Source of the DNA: Streptomyces chilikensis
GTDB lineage: Bacteria; Actinomycetota; Actinomycetes; Streptomycetales; Streptomycetaceae
Length of the DNA stretch: 52,937 nt
Direction: 5' to 3'
Assembly (NCBI RefSeq): GCF_001642695.1
Contig: NZ_LWCC02000005.1
Coordinates: 2,638,010 to 2,690,946 of the forward strand
Position numbers and translations under genes: made by a program. Every line of letters begins with the position of its first letter. Positions within the stretch are counted from its first letter, which is position 1. The notes under the pieces are model-generated. The model was not told the origin of the DNA and made no database searches. It saw only the letters and a list, made by a program, of their open reading frames with translations. Positions 20,503 through 29,485 of this stretch are shown one piece after another.

Positions 20503-21657
20503 TCAGCCGCGCGCGAGCAGCCGCTCCGCGAAGTCCCGGGCCGCCTCGCGCACCTCCTCGGCCGTCCACTCCAGGCCTGGCGCGCTCACCGTGGTCTCGT
20601 GACAGGAGATCCCGGGCCCCCGGGCGTGCCAGTCGGCCACGAAGAGCAGCCGCCCGGTCCCCTCCGCCTGACGTATCGCCGTCTCCTCCAGGAGTTCGGG
20701 AGCGTACGGCAGCCAGACCTGGAACTGGTGGGTGTGGGGCGGCTCCGGATGGACCCGCGCCCACGGCAGCCCTCCGGCGGCCAGCCCCTCCGCGAGTGCG
20801 CCCGCCACGACCTTGGCGTGCGCCACGTACTCCGGCAGCCGGGGCAGCTCCCGCTCCAGCCCGAGCAGCGCCGACAGTGCGGCCGGGAACTGCTGGAACA
20901 CCTGCCCGCCGTACCGGTGCCGCCACACCCTGGCCTCGTCGACCAGCGGGGCCGGACCGGCCAGCACCGCCCCCGAGAAACCGTCCAGCGACTTGTAGAA
21001 CGAGACGTACACCGAGTCCGCCAGGCCGGCGATCTCCTCCAGCGGCCGCCCGAAGTGGACCGTCGACTCCCACAGCCGGGCGCCGTCGAAGTGGACGACC
21101 GCGTCCAGCTCCCGGGCCGCCTCCACCGTGGCCGTCAGCTCCTCCCAGGTGGGCAGCACGAACCCGGCGTCCCGCAGCGGCAGCTCCACCATCAGCGCGC
21201 CGAACGGCTCACCCACGTCGCGTATCTCCTGCGGCGTGGGCAGCCGGGGCTCGTCCGTCAGCCGCAGCGTCCGCAGACCGCCGACCTCCACGAGCGCGTT
21301 CCGCTCGTGCACCTCCGGGTGGCCCAGCGGATGCAGGGCCACCGCCCGGTTGCCCGTCCGCCCGGCCCAGCAGCGCAACGCGACCTGCTGCGCCATGGTG
21401 CCCGACGGGAAGAAGGCCGCGTCCTCCATGCCCAGCAGGGCGGCCACCCGGCGCTCCAGGGCCCCCACCACGCCGTCGCCGTAGATGTCCGAGGGCTCGT
21501 CCAGATCGTGGACCGAGCCCGCCGCCTCCACCAGGTCTTCCAGCCGCTCGCGCAGCGTCGACCTGAACCCCGGCCGGGTCAGCGTCCGGACGGAGGACCG
21601 GAGCAGCTCCAGCCGCCGGGCACGCCGTGCCGCCTGGTCGTTCGCACTGTCGTTCAT
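20503..21657 (-). CDS. threonine aldolase family PLP enzyme (beta-eliminating lyase)
   Basis: Predicted 384-residue fold-type I PLP enzyme related to low-specificity L-threonine aldolase, which cleaves threonine to glycine and acetaldehyde. The candidate Schiff-base lysine is in VSFYKSLDGFSGAVLAGP, the cofactor aspartate region in VVHFDGARLWES, and the substrate/phosphate region in FFPSGTMAQQVALRCWAG. The ATG at 21657 (MNDSAND) is preferred; an ATG at 21669 is in frame, and neither has an ideal ribosome site. It is divergent from the DUF2520-pan-nad operon. The exact substrate is uncertain because the family is broad. Confidence 0.85.
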   Translation of the reverse strand: MNDSANDQAARRARRLELLRSSVRTLTRPGFRSTLRERLEDLVEAAGSVHDLDEPSDIYGDGVVGALERRVAALLGMEDAAFFPSGTMAQQVALRCWAGRTGNRAVALHPLGHPEVHERNALVEVGGLRTLRLTDEPRLPTPQEIRDVGEPFGALMVELPLRDAGFVLPTWEELTATVEAARELDAVVHFDGARLWESTVHFGRPLEEIAGLADSVYVSFYKSLDGFSGAVLAGPAPLVDEARVWRHRYGGQVFQQFPAALSALLGLERELPRLPEYVAHAKVVAGALAEGLAAGGLPWARVHPEPPHTHQFQVWLPYAPELLEETAIRQAEGTGRLLFVADWHARGPGISCHETTVSAPGLEWTAEEVREAARDFAERLLARG

Positions 21658-21697
21658 GGCAAGGATCATGCCTCCGATCACCGCCCCGCGCCGAGCC

Positions 21698-21764
21698 TGT
21701 GGAAAACCCCCTGTGGACAACGGCCGGGGAAGACCCGGGAGGGACGGACGCAGCCTGTGGACAA
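21698..21764. promoter_or_regulatory. cluster of three DnaA-box-like 9-mers
   Basis: Three same-orientation 9-mers occur in the 192-bp gap between the divergent aldolase-type gene and the DUF2520-panC operon: TGTGGAAAA (21698-21706), TGTGGACAA (21712-21720) and TGTGGACAA (21756-21764). The last two are exact reverse complements of TTGTCCACA, the preferred Streptomyces DnaA box, and the first differs at one base. No origin-like array or dnaA/dnaN gene is nearby, so this is not oriC. It could be a DnaA-titrating or DnaA-regulated site. Confidence 0.6.
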
Positions 21765-21849
21765 CCGATCCTCGCGGAAGGGATCGCGTTAACATGACGA
21801 GAAATCGTCCGGTACCCGGAGCGGACTGGAACGGGAAGGCCCTCGTCGC

Positions 21850-22824
21850 GTGACCACACAACCCCATCCCCCCGACCCCGGTGACCGTCCCGCGCGGCTC
21901 GCCGTCGGCGTCGTGGGCGCCGGCCGCGTCGGCCCGGCGCTCGCGGCCTCGCTGCGCCTGGCCGGACACCGCCCGGTCGCGGTGTCCGGCGTCTCCGACG
22001 CCTCCCGGCGCCGGGCCGCCGAGCTGCTGCCGGACGTCCCCCTGGTCACGCCCGCCGAGGTGCTGGCCCGATCCGAGCTGGTCCTGCTCACCGTCCCGGA
22101 CGACGTCCTACCCGGACTCGTGCAGGGCCTGGCGGAGACCGGCGCCGTCCGGCCCGGCCAGCTGGTCGTGCACACCTCCGGCCGGTACGGCGTCGGCGTC
22201 CTGGGGCCCGCCCTGCGCGTCGGCGCCCTGCCGCTCGCCCTGCACCCGGCCATGACCTTCACCGGCACCGCGGTCGACGTGCAGCGCCTGGCGGGGTGCT
22301 CCTTCGGCGTCACCGCGCCGGAGCAGCTCCGGCTGGCCGCCGAGGCGCTGGTGGTGGAGATGGGCGGCGAGCCCGAGTGGATCGAGGAGCGCGACCGCCC
22401 GCTCTACCACGCGGCGCTGGCCCTCGGCTCCAACCACCTGATCACCCTGGTCGCCCAGTCCATGGAGCTGCTCGGCGCCGCCGGAGTGGGCGCCCCGGAC
22501 CGGATGCTCGGCCCGCTGCTCGGCGCCGCCCTGGACAACGCGCTGCGCTCCGGTGACGCCGCCCTCACCGGTCCCGTCTCCCGCGGCGACGCGGGCACGG
22601 TCGCCGCCCACGTCGAGCAGCTCCGCAGGCACGCCCCGCAGATCCTGCCCGGCTACCTGGCGATGGCCCGGGCCACCGCCGACCGCGCCCTCGCCAAGGG
22701 TCTGCTCAAGCCGGAACTCGCCGAGGACCTTCTCGGGGTACTCGGCCAGGACGGCACGACGGACCGCACCGGCGGCTCCGGAACGGACGGGACCACAGGC
22801 GACGACGGGGAGGACACCCGATGA
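21850..22824 (+). CDS. Rossmann-fold DUF2520 protein, putative NADP-dependent reductase
   Basis: Predicted 324-residue protein. An N-terminal dinucleotide-binding motif ([22 protein letters not shown]) is followed by a Rossmann domain and a helical C-terminal domain of the DUF2520/6-phosphogluconate dehydrogenase-like type, with HPAMTFTGT and [12 protein letters not shown] segments. The end is a Gly/Thr/Asp-rich tail. The GTG start at 21850 has GGGAAGG upstream. It overlaps panC by 4 bp (ATGA). A DUF2520 gene also precedes panC in Mycobacterium (Rv3603c, by memory). This fits a ketopantoate reductase role, which is an inference and not shown. Confidence 0.82.
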   Translation: MTTQPHPPDPGDRPARLAVGVVGAGRVGPALAASLRLAGHRPVAVSGVSDASRRRAAELLPDVPLVTPAEVLARSELVLLTVPDDVLPGLVQGLAETGAVRPGQLVVHTSGRYGVGVLGPALRVGALPLALHPAMTFTGTAVDVQRLAGCSFGVTAPEQLRLAAEALVVEMGGEPEWIEERDRPLYHAALALGSNHLITLVAQSMELLGAAGVGAPDRMLGPLLGAALDNALRSGDAALTGPVSRGDAGTVAAHVEQLRRHAPQILPGYLAMARATADRALAKGLLKPELAEDLLGVLGQDGTTDRTGGSGTDGTTGDDGEDTR

Positions 22825-23867
22825 CCCAGGCCGGCAAGCCCGAGCTGCTGCACACCGCCGCCGACCTGGCGGCCCGCCCCCGCGCCGGACGCCGTGCCGT
22901 CGTGATGACCATGGGCGCCCTGCACGAGGGCCACGGCACCCTCATCCGGGCCGCCCGCGAGACGGCCGGCCCGCGGGGGGAGGTGGTGGTCACCGTCTTC
23001 GTCAACCCGCTGCAGTTCGGCGCCGGCGAGGATCTCGACCGCTACCCGCGCACCCTGGACGCCGATGTGGAACTCGCCGCCTCGTGCGGCGCCGACGTGG
23101 TGTTCGCCCCCTCGGTCGACGAGGTCTACCCCGGTGGCGAGCCCGAGGTCAGGATCACCGCGGGGCCGATGGGCACGCGGCTCGAAGGCGCCTCCCGCCC
23201 GGGCCACTTCGACGGCGTGCTCACCGTCGTCGCCAAGCTGCTCCACCTCACCCGCCCGGACATCGCCCTCTACGGGCAGAAGGACGCCCAGCAGCTGGCC
23301 CTGATCCGCCGCATGGTCCGCGACCTGAACTTCGGCGTCGAGATCGTCGGCGTGCCCACCGTCCGGGAGGAGGACGGCCTGGCCCTCTCCAGCCGCAACC
23401 GCTACCTCTCCGCGGACGAGCGGCGCACCGCCCTCGCCCTGTCCCGCGCGCTGTTCGCGGGCCGTGACCGGCTCGCCGCCCTGGAGGCGCTGCGCGCCCG
23501 CGCCCAGGAGGCGCCCTCCACCGAGGCCCGCGCCGCCGCGCTGGAACGGCTCGGCGAAAGCCGTGAGGCGGCCGACGCGCACGCGCTGGCCGCCGCCGGA
23601 GGCAGGACCTCCGGCCCGGCCGCCGTCCGCGACGCCGCCCGCCTGGTGCTCGACGAGGCCGCCAAGTCGGAGCCGCCGCTGGTCCTGGACTACCTGGCGC
23701 TGGTCGATCCCGCGGACTTCACCGAGGTCGCCGACGGTCACACCGGCGAGGCCGTGCTGGCCGTCGCCGCCAAGGTCGGCCGGACCCGGCTGATCGACAA
23801 CCTGCCGCTCACCTTCGCCCCGGACGGCGGTCGCGAGCCCGGCCCGGAAGACGGAGACGCCCCGTGA
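22821..23867 (+). CDS. panC: pantothenate synthetase
   Basis: ATP-dependent ligation of pantoate and beta-alanine to give pantothenate, the CoA precursor. The protein has 348 residues. Motifs are [10 protein letters not shown] (nucleotide loop), [19 protein letters not shown] and [12 protein letters not shown] (KMSKS-like loop). It is about 60 residues longer than E. coli PanC, with an Ala/Glu/Arg-rich insertion after the catalytic part (about 215-265) and an acidic tail. It overlaps both neighbours by 4 bp. panD and panB are not in this window. Confidence 0.95.
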   Translation: MTQAGKPELLHTAADLAARPRAGRRAVVMTMGALHEGHGTLIRAARETAGPRGEVVVTVFVNPLQFGAGEDLDRYPRTLDADVELAASCGADVVFAPSVDEVYPGGEPEVRITAGPMGTRLEGASRPGHFDGVLTVVAKLLHLTRPDIALYGQKDAQQLALIRRMVRDLNFGVEIVGVPTVREEDGLALSSRNRYLSADERRTALALSRALFAGRDRLAALEALRARAQEAPSTEARAAALERLGESREAADAHALAAAGGRTSGPAAVRDAARLVLDEAAKSEPPLVLDYLALVDPADFTEVADGHTGEAVLAVAAKVGRTRLIDNLPLTFAPDGGREPGPEDGDAP

Positions 23868-25666
23868 CCCCCACCGGCCCCGTGACCCCCGCCCCCGCCG
23901 GCATGCGCCTGCCCGCGCCCGCACCGGGCTGGTCCATCGACGCCGACGTGGTCGTCGTCGGATCCGGCGTGGCCGGACTGACCGCCGCGCTGCGCTGCGA
24001 GGCGGCCGGCCTGCGCACCGTCGTGGTCACCAAGGCCCGCCTCGACGCCGGATCCACCCGCTGGGCGCAGGGCGGCATAGCCGCCGCCCTCGGCGAGGGC
24101 GACACCCCCGAGCAGCACCTCGACGACACCCTGGTCGCGGGCGCCGGACTCTGCGACGAGGAGGCCGTGCGCCTGCTGGTCACCGAGGGCCCCGACGCGG
24201 TGCGCCGCCTGATCTCCACCGGCGCCCGCTTCGACACCGACACGGACGGCGGGATCGCGCTGACCCGTGAGGGCGGCCACCACCGCCGCCGCATCGCGCA
24301 CGCGGGCGGCGACGCCACCGGCGCCGAGATATCCCGCGCCCTGGTCGAGGCGGTCCAGGCCCGCGGCCTGCGCACCGTCGAGCACGCCCTGGTCCTCGAC
24401 CTGCTCACCGACGCCGAGGGGCGCACCGCCGGCGTCACCCTGCACGTCATGGGTGAGGGCGCGCACGACGGCGTCGGCGCCGTCCACGCCCCCGCCGTGG
24501 TCCTCGCCACCGGTGGCATGGGCCAGGTGTTCTCCGCCACCACCAACCCGCCGGTCTCCACCGGGGACGGCGTGGCGCTCGCGCTCCGGGCCGGCGCCGA
24601 GGTCAGCGACCTGGAGTTCGTCCAGTTCCACCCGACCGTCCTCTTCCTCGGCCCCGACGCCGAGGGCCAGCAGCCGCTGGTCTCCGAGGCGGTCCGCGGC
24701 GAGGGCGCCCACCTGGTCGACGCGGACGGCGTCCGGTTCATGGTCGGGCAGCACGAGCTGGCCGAGCTGGCCCCGCGCGACATCGTGGCCAAGGGCATCA
24801 TGCGCCGGATGCGGGAGAAGGGCGCCGCGCACATGTACCTGGACGCCCGCCACTTCGGCGCCGAGATGTGGGAGCACCGCTTCCCGACCATCCTCGCCGC
24901 CTGCCGGGCCCACGGCATCGACCCGGTCACCGAGCCGATCCCGGTGGCGCCGGCCGCCCACTACGCCTCCGGCGGCGTCCGGACCGACTCGGCCGGCCGC
25001 ACCACCGTGCCCGGCCTCTACGCCTGCGGCGAGGTCGCCTGCACCGGCGTCCACGGCGCCAACCGGCTCGCCTCCAACTCGCTGTTGGAGGGCCTGGTCT
25101 ACGCCGAACGGATCGCCGCCGACATCGCGGCCGGAGGCACCGCCGGTACCGGTACCGCCGGTACCGCGCATGCAGGCACCGGCGCCGCGGACGCCCCGGT
25201 CCGGGGGGAGGGCGGCGGCCCGGTCCGCACCGCGGCCCCGGTCCTGCCGGAGACACCCCAGCTCCAGCCGCTGCCCGCCCCCGAGGACCGGTCCGCCGTC
25301 CAGCGGATCATGACCGAGGGCGCCGGCGTGCTGCGTTCCGCCGGCTCCCTGCGGCGGGCCGCGGAGGAACTGGCCGAGCTGCAGGCCGCGGCCGCCGAGG
25401 GCCGCGGGAAGCGGCCGGTTCCGGGCACCGAGACCTGGGAGACGGCCAACCTCCTGCTGGTCGCCCGGGTCCTCGTCGAGGCGGCCCGCCGCCGCGAGGA
25501 GACCCGCGGCTGCCACTGGCGCGAGGACCGCCCCGACCGGGACGACCAGCAGTGGCGCCGCCACATCGTCGTCCGCCTCGGCGAGGGCCGTACGCTCGCC
25601 GTGCACACCACCGACGGACCGGGCTTCGCACCGGTCACCCCTCCCACAGGAGCAGTGAAGAAGTGA
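23864..25666 (+). CDS. nadB: L-aspartate oxidase
   Basis: FAD enzyme that oxidises L-aspartate to iminoaspartate for quinolinate synthase, the first step of de novo NAD synthesis. The protein has 600 residues. The FAD-binding motif is [36 protein letters not shown] and [15 protein letters not shown] are the succinate-dehydrogenase-family segments; the C-terminal FAD region is [28 protein letters not shown] Gly/Thr/Ala-rich insertion (about 425-450) separates the FAD and helical C-terminal domains. The GTG start overlaps panC by 4 bp and the stop overlaps nadC by 4 bp. nadA is not seen in the window. Confidence 0.95.
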   Translation: MTPTGPVTPAPAGMRLPAPAPGWSIDADVVVVGSGVAGLTAALRCEAAGLRTVVVTKARLDAGSTRWAQGGIAAALGEGDTPEQHLDDTLVAGAGLCDEEAVRLLVTEGPDAVRRLISTGARFDTDTDGGIALTREGGHHRRRIAHAGGDATGAEISRALVEAVQARGLRTVEHALVLDLLTDAEGRTAGVTLHVMGEGAHDGVGAVHAPAVVLATGGMGQVFSATTNPPVSTGDGVALALRAGAEVSDLEFVQFHPTVLFLGPDAEGQQPLVSEAVRGEGAHLVDADGVRFMVGQHELAELAPRDIVAKGIMRRMREKGAAHMYLDARHFGAEMWEHRFPTILAACRAHGIDPVTEPIPVAPAAHYASGGVRTDSAGRTTVPGLYACGEVACTGVHGANRLASNSLLEGLVYAERIAADIAAGGTAGTGTAGTAHAGTGAADAPVRGEGGGPVRTAAPVLPETPQLQPLPAPEDRSAVQRIMTEGAGVLRSAGSLRRAAEELAELQAAAAEGRGKRPVPGTETWETANLLLVARVLVEAARRREETRGCHWREDRPDRDDQQWRRHIVVRLGEGRTLAVHTTDGPGFAPVTPPTGAVKK

Positions 25667-26688
25667 GCCCCTCCGACCCCTCCGGCCCCGCCGACCTCCC
25701 CCTCGCCGACGGAGGAGGCTGTGGTGACGGCTGCGCCTGCGGCGCCGGTGACGACCACGAGTTCGACGCCTACGAGTGCGGCCTCGACCCCGCCCTCGCC
25801 GCGCTGCTGACCGAGGCCGGTCTCGACCCGGCCGAGGTCGAGGACATCGCGACCATGGCGGTGGCCGAGGACCTCGACGGCGGTGTGGACGTCACCACCT
25901 GGGCCACCATCTCCGAGGAGGCCGTCGCCACCGCCGACTTCACCGCCCGCGAGGCGGGCGTGGTCGCGGGACTGCGGATCGCGGAGGCGGTGATCTCGGT
26001 GGTCGCCTCCGACGAGTTCGAGGTCGAGCGGCACGCCGAGGACGGCGACCGTGTGGAAGCCGGGCAGAAGCTGCTCTCGGTCACCACCCGTACGCGTGAC
26101 CTCCTCACCGCGGAGCGCAGCGCGCTCAACATCATGTGCCGCCTCTCCGGCATCGCCACCGCCACCCGCGCCTGGGCCGACGTACTCGAAGGCACCGCCG
26201 CGACCGTCCGCGACACCCGCAAGACCACGCCGGGCCTGCGCTCCCTGGAGAAGTACGCGGTGCGCTGCGGCGGCGGCGAGAACCACCGGATGTCGCTCTC
26301 CGACGCCGCCCTGGTCAAGGACAACCACGTGGTCGCCGCCGGTGGTGTGGCCGAGGCGTTCCGGGCGGTCCGCGAGCGCTTCCCGGAGCTGCCGATCGAG
26401 GTCGAGGTCGACACCCTGCACCAGCTCCGCGAGGCGCTGGACGCCGGCGCCGACCTGATCCTGCTGGACAACTTCACGCCCGCCCAGTGCGCGGAGGCGG
26501 TCGCGATCACCGCCGGCCGGGCCAAGCTGGAGGCGTCCGGACGGCTCACCCTGGAGAACGCCAAGGCGTACGCCGACACCGGCGTCGACCACCTGGCGGT
26601 GGGCGCGCTCACGCACTCCGCGCCCGTCCTGGACATCGGCCTGGACCTCCGTGAGGCCCAGGGCGCCGCGCAGAACGACTCGGAGTAG
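25663..26688 (+). CDS. nadC: nicotinate-nucleotide pyrophosphorylase (quinolinate phosphoribosyltransferase)
   Basis: Converts quinolinate plus PRPP to nicotinate mononucleotide and CO2. The protein has 341 residues from the GTG at 25663, which overlaps the nadB stop (GTGA). The catalytic core is clear: RDTRKTTPGLRSLEKYAVRCGGGENHR, LVKDNHV, VEVEVDTL and LILLDNFTP. It has an extra N-terminus of about 50 residues compared with the usual ~285-residue enzyme, containing a cysteine motif C-x3-C-x-C (GGCGDGCACG) and a further Cys, which suggests metal binding. The long frame running back to 24868 overlaps nadB and is rejected. Confidence 0.95.
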   Translation: MSPSDPSGPADLPLADGGGCGDGCACGAGDDHEFDAYECGLDPALAALLTEAGLDPAEVEDIATMAVAEDLDGGVDVTTWATISEEAVATADFTAREAGVVAGLRIAEAVISVVASDEFEVERHAEDGDRVEAGQKLLSVTTRTRDLLTAERSALNIMCRLSGIATATRAWADVLEGTAATVRDTRKTTPGLRSLEKYAVRCGGGENHRMSLSDAALVKDNHVVAAGGVAEAFRAVRERFPELPIEVEVDTLHQLREALDAGADLILLDNFTPAQCAEAVAITAGRAKLEASGRLTLENAKAYADTGVDHLAVGALTHSAPVLDIGLDLREAQGAAQNDSE

Positions 26689-26699
26689 GGGCGGGAGCC

Positions 26700-27497
26700 A
26701 TGCTGCTGACGATCGACGTGGGCAACACGCACACCGTGCTGGGGTTGTTCGACGGCTCCGAGATCATCGAGCACTGGCGCATCTCCACCGACCCGCGCCG
26801 CACGGCTGACGAGCTGGCCGTACTGATGCAGGGCCTGATGGGCGCGCACCCGCTGCTCGGCGGCGAACTCGGCGAGGGCATCGACGGCATCGCCATCTGC
26901 GCCACCGTCCCGTCCGTGCTGCACGAACTGCGCGAGGTGACCCGCCGGTACTACGGCGACGTGCCCGCGGTGATCGTCGAGCCCGGCGTCAAGACCGGCG
27001 TGCCGATCCTCACCGACAACCCCAAGGAGGTCGGCGCGGACCGCATCATCAACGCGGTCGCCGCGGCCGAGCTCTTCGGCGGGCCGGCCATCGTGGTCGA
27101 CTTCGGCACCGCCACCACCTTCGACGCGGTCAGCGCCCGCGGCGAATACATCGGGGGAGTCATCGCGCCCGGCATCGAGATCTCCGTGGAGGCACTGGGC
27201 GTCAAGGGCGCGCAGCTCCGCAAGATCGAGGTGGCGCGCCCGCGCAGCGTGATCGGCCGGAACACGGTCGAGGCGATGCAGGCGGGCATCGTCTACGGCT
27301 TCGCCGGGCAGGTCGACGGGGTGGTCGAGCGGATGGCCCGCGAGCTGGCCGACGACCCGGACGACGTCACGGTCATCGCCACGGGCGGGCTGGCGCCGAT
27401 GGTGCTCGGGGAGTCCACGGTCATCGACGAGCACGAGCCGTGGCTCACGCTGATCGGGCTCCGTCTCGTCTACGAACGCAACGTCGGCCGCCCCTGA
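26700..27497 (+). CDS. coaX: type III pantothenate kinase
   Basis: Phosphorylates pantothenate in the first step of CoA synthesis; the type III enzyme is of the ASKHA fold and insensitive to CoA feedback. The protein has 265 residues. Motifs are LTIDVGNTHTVLGLFDG (phosphate 1), GADRIINAVAA and VVDFGTATTFDAVS (phosphate 2), and GGVIAPGI. The ATG at 26700 is 11 bp after nadC with GCGGGAG upstream. It ends the operon, so one transcript would carry steps of both CoA and NAD synthesis. Confidence 0.95.
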   Translation: MLLTIDVGNTHTVLGLFDGSEIIEHWRISTDPRRTADELAVLMQGLMGAHPLLGGELGEGIDGIAICATVPSVLHELREVTRRYYGDVPAVIVEPGVKTGVPILTDNPKEVGADRIINAVAAAELFGGPAIVVDFGTATTFDAVSARGEYIGGVIAPGIEISVEALGVKGAQLRKIEVARPRSVIGRNTVEAMQAGIVYGFAGQVDGVVERMARELADDPDDVTVIATGGLAPMVLGESTVIDEHEPWLTLIGLRLVYERNVGRP

Positions 27498-27842
27498 CCC
27501 GACGGCCCGCCCGCGTCCCGGTTCCACGGCCCGCCCGCGCCCAGCGCCCCGGTTCCCGGCTCCACGGCACGGGGGAGCGGGCGGGCGGGCCCGGTCGTCC
27601 GTGGCGGTCATGCCGCCCCCGGGCGGCCCGGCCCGCCGCCCGCGGAACGGCGGACCGGGGGCGAGACCATGCGGCCGTCTGCGGGGTGAGGGCCGGCGCA
27701 CCGGGGCGGCGCGGTCGTCCGCGGGACGGTGGCCGAGACCACGGACGGGCCTCGGCCGGGGAATGACCCGGTTGGCGGGGCCGGAACGGCACGCCGATGG
27801 AAATATGTCCATGATTGTCTGATTGGCGCGTATGGTCGCGCC
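27498..27842. other. 345-bp intergenic region after coaX
   Basis: GC-rich spacer with short direct repeats (ACGGCCCGCCCGCG twice near its start) and a loose inverted pair GGCCGAG/CTCGGCC near 27728-27755 that could end coaX transcription. The last 60 bases become AT-richer and hold the -10 box of the next gene. I see no coding sequence. Confidence 0.6.
27831..27836 (+). promoter_or_regulatory. -10 box (TATGGT), predicted leaderless transcript
   Basis: TATGGT is followed by 6 nt and the ATG at 27843. There is no Shine-Dalgarno, and the region just upstream is AT-rich for this genome. Confidence 0.5.
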
Positions 27843-28622
27843 ATGCCCACGCCCTACGGATCCCGCGGCATGGCGTTCGGCCCGCAAGAGCTGCGCGTGC
27901 TCCGCCGTGCCCTCGCCCTCGCCCTCCACCCCCGCCCCGCCTCCCCCCAGGAGGTCCAGGACTGCCTGCGGCTCGCCGACGCGGTCGACGAGGTGACGCG
28001 GGAGGCGGCCCGGCAGCGCGCCTTCCTCCTGGCCGACCTGGTCCGCTACCGCGCTGCCCTCCCGGGCACCGTCACCGGCTACCTCCACCTCCTGCGTGAG
28101 GCACTGGACGCCGGTCACCGCCCGGAGCCGGAGGACCTGGCCGCGCTCCGCGCCCTGCGCGGCAACCCCGCCGCGGCCGCCCTGCTGCGGCGGTGCGACG
28201 TGCCCGCCGAGCGGACCGCCGCGCCTGTGGCCGTGCCGGTCCTGCCCGCGCAGGGCTCGGAGCCGGCGACCGCGGCCCGTCCGGAGCTGGTCCCGGTACC
28301 CGCCACGGCCTCGGTCCCCCCGGGCCGACGGCCGCGCTCCGAGGAGGCCGAGCTCTTCGGGCACCCCGCACGGGGGGTCCCGGCGGCGCGCACCCGGTTG
28401 CTGGCGCTGCGGGGCGGCCTGGGGGCCGACGGCGGCGAGAACGAGCCCGAGCGGCCCGATCCGTCGCCGCCCACCGACCCGCGGCGTCCCGCACAGCCGT
28501 CGCCCGGGCGGCCGGTTCCCACGCCGGGCGAGGTGTTCCCGCGCCGCAAGCCGTCGGCCCAGCCCTCCTCGCCGTCCTCTCCTCCGGACGAGCCCTCGCG
28601 GGGGCGGCTGGCCGCGGGATGA
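27843..28622 (+). CDS. hypothetical protein with helical N-terminal domain
   Basis: Predicted 259-residue protein of no recognised function. The first ~120 residues form a well-behaved helical domain (FGPQELRVLRRALALALHP, then a long helix VQDCLRLADAVDEVTREAARQRAFLLADLVRYR, then LHLLREALDAGH). The rest is Pro/Ala/Arg-rich and likely disordered. The ATG at 27843 follows a -10 box by 6 nt. Its TGA overlaps an ATG (28619) that would extend the next small gene, so the two may be coupled. Confidence 0.7.
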   Translation: MPTPYGSRGMAFGPQELRVLRRALALALHPRPASPQEVQDCLRLADAVDEVTREAARQRAFLLADLVRYRAALPGTVTGYLHLLREALDAGHRPEPEDLAALRALRGNPAAAALLRRCDVPAERTAAPVAVPVLPAQGSEPATAARPELVPVPATASVPPGRRPRSEEAELFGHPARGVPAARTRLLALRGGLGADGGENEPERPDPSPPTDPRRPAQPSPGRPVPTPGEVFPRRKPSAQPSSPSSPPDEPSRGRLAAG

Positions 28623-28636
28623 ACGACGGGGGTGGC

Positions 28637-28642
28637 TACCCT
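28637..28642 (+). promoter_or_regulatory. -10 box (TACCCT) of the small membrane protein gene, predicted leaderless
   Basis: TACCCT is followed by 6 nt and the ATG at 28649. It supports that ATG over the one at 28619. Confidence 0.45.
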
Positions 28643-28648
28643 GGTGCC

Positions 28649-28819
28649 ATGGACTACGTCTCCGCGCTTCTGCCCCCGTTCGTGATGGCCGCCCTCTTCA
28701 TCGGGGTCATCAGGGTGATCATCAAGACCCAGGGCGGGGTCAACAAGACCAAGGAGGACGCCGCGGTGGACGCGGCGCTGGCCCAGGCCCAGGCCACCCC
28801 CCGCCGCGACCAGGCCTGA
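28649..28819 (+). CDS. small single-pass membrane protein
   Basis: Predicted 56-residue protein: one N-terminal transmembrane helix (about 3-24, YVSALLPPFVMAALFIGVIR), then a charged, Ala-rich helix with lysines (KTKEDAAVDAALAQAQ). This is a coherent short gene with good streptomycete codon use. Similar small proteins occur in this neighbourhood in other Streptomyces, from memory. The function is unknown. An in-frame ATG at 28619, overlapping the previous stop, would add ten residues. Confidence 0.75.
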   Translation: MDYVSALLPPFVMAALFIGVIRVIIKTQGGVNKTKEDAAVDAALAQAQATPRRDQA

Positions 28820-28856
28820 CGGGACCCCCCCTCCCGGACCCGAGCCCCGGCTCCGG

Positions 28857-28925
28857 CAGGCCCGAGCCCCGGCTCCGTCGAGCCCCGGCTCCGTCGGGCT
28901 CCGGCTCCGGCTCCGGCTCCGGCTT
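28857..28925. repeat. GGCTCC-type simple repeat
   Basis: In the 210-bp gap before the BlaI-type gene there are three to four copies of a CCCCGGCTCCGTCG-like unit, passing into four perfect copies of GGCTCC (28897-28920) and a degenerate fifth. This is a slippage-prone low-complexity stretch with no gene seen. Confidence 0.8.
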
Positions 28926-29016
28926 CGCCCCGCCCCGGCCCCGGCCCGTCGCCGCACGGGCGCCGATACCTGCCGCGCCCGTGCCGCGCCCGCCCGGAAC
29001 CGGGGCTTTTCAGGGC

Positions 29017-29022
29017 TATCGT
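29017..29022 (+). promoter_or_regulatory. -10 box (TATCGT) of the BlaI-type regulator gene, predicted leaderless
   Basis: TATCGT is followed by 7 nt (CCCTCCC) and the ATG at 29030, with no ribosome site. Confidence 0.5.
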
Positions 29023-29029
29023 CCCTCCC

Positions 29030-29485
29030 ATGCCGAAACCCTTGGGAGAACTCGAAGACGCCGTCATGAGCCGGATCTGGAAGTGGAACCGGCCGGTGAC
29101 CGTTCGGGAAGTCCTGGAAGATCTGCAGAACGAACGCTCCATCGCCTACACCACGGTGATGACCGTTCTCGACAATCTCCAGCGCAAGGGCTGGGTCCGC
29201 CGGCACGCCGAAGGCCGGGCCTATCGATATGAGGCGGTCTCCAGCCGGGCCGCCTATGTGGCCGCGCTGATGAACGACGCGTGGTCCCGCAGCGACAATC
29301 CCACCGCCGCTCTGGTGGCCTTCTTCGGGATGATGAACGAGGACCAGCGCGCCATGGTCCGTGACGCACTCCGCGTGGCGCACGGCCCCGGCATCGTCCC
29401 GGATGCCGGGAACCCTCGGGGCGGCGAGAACGCCCCGGGAGGCGACAACGCCCCCGGGTCGGCGGACGGCGGTTCCGGGCGATAA
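29030..29485 (+). CDS. BlaI/MecI/CopY family transcriptional regulator
   Basis: Predicted 151-residue repressor-type protein. The winged helix-turn-helix is at about 1-75 (LGELEDAVMSRIWKWNRPVTVREVLEDL, YTTVMTVLDNLQRKGWV), followed by the dimerisation helices (AAYVAALMNDAW...PTAALVAFFGMM). The C-terminal 40 residues are Gly/Asn/Pro-rich and unlike the family. No BlaR1-type M56 sensor protease gene is adjacent, so this may be one of the stand-alone actinobacterial regulators. The target genes are unknown. Confidence 0.9.
   Translation: MPKPLGELEDAVMSRIWKWNRPVTVREVLEDLQNERSIAYTTVMTVLDNLQRKGWVRRHAEGRAYRYEAVSSRAAYVAALMNDAWSRSDNPTAALVAFFGMMNEDQRAMVRDALRVAHGPGIVPDAGNPRGGENAPGGDNAPGSADGGSGR

Noticed and set aside
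21698-21764. Chromosomal origin of replication
   Set aside because: There are only three DnaA-like boxes and no dnaA, dnaN or gyrB; Streptomyces oriC has many more boxes.
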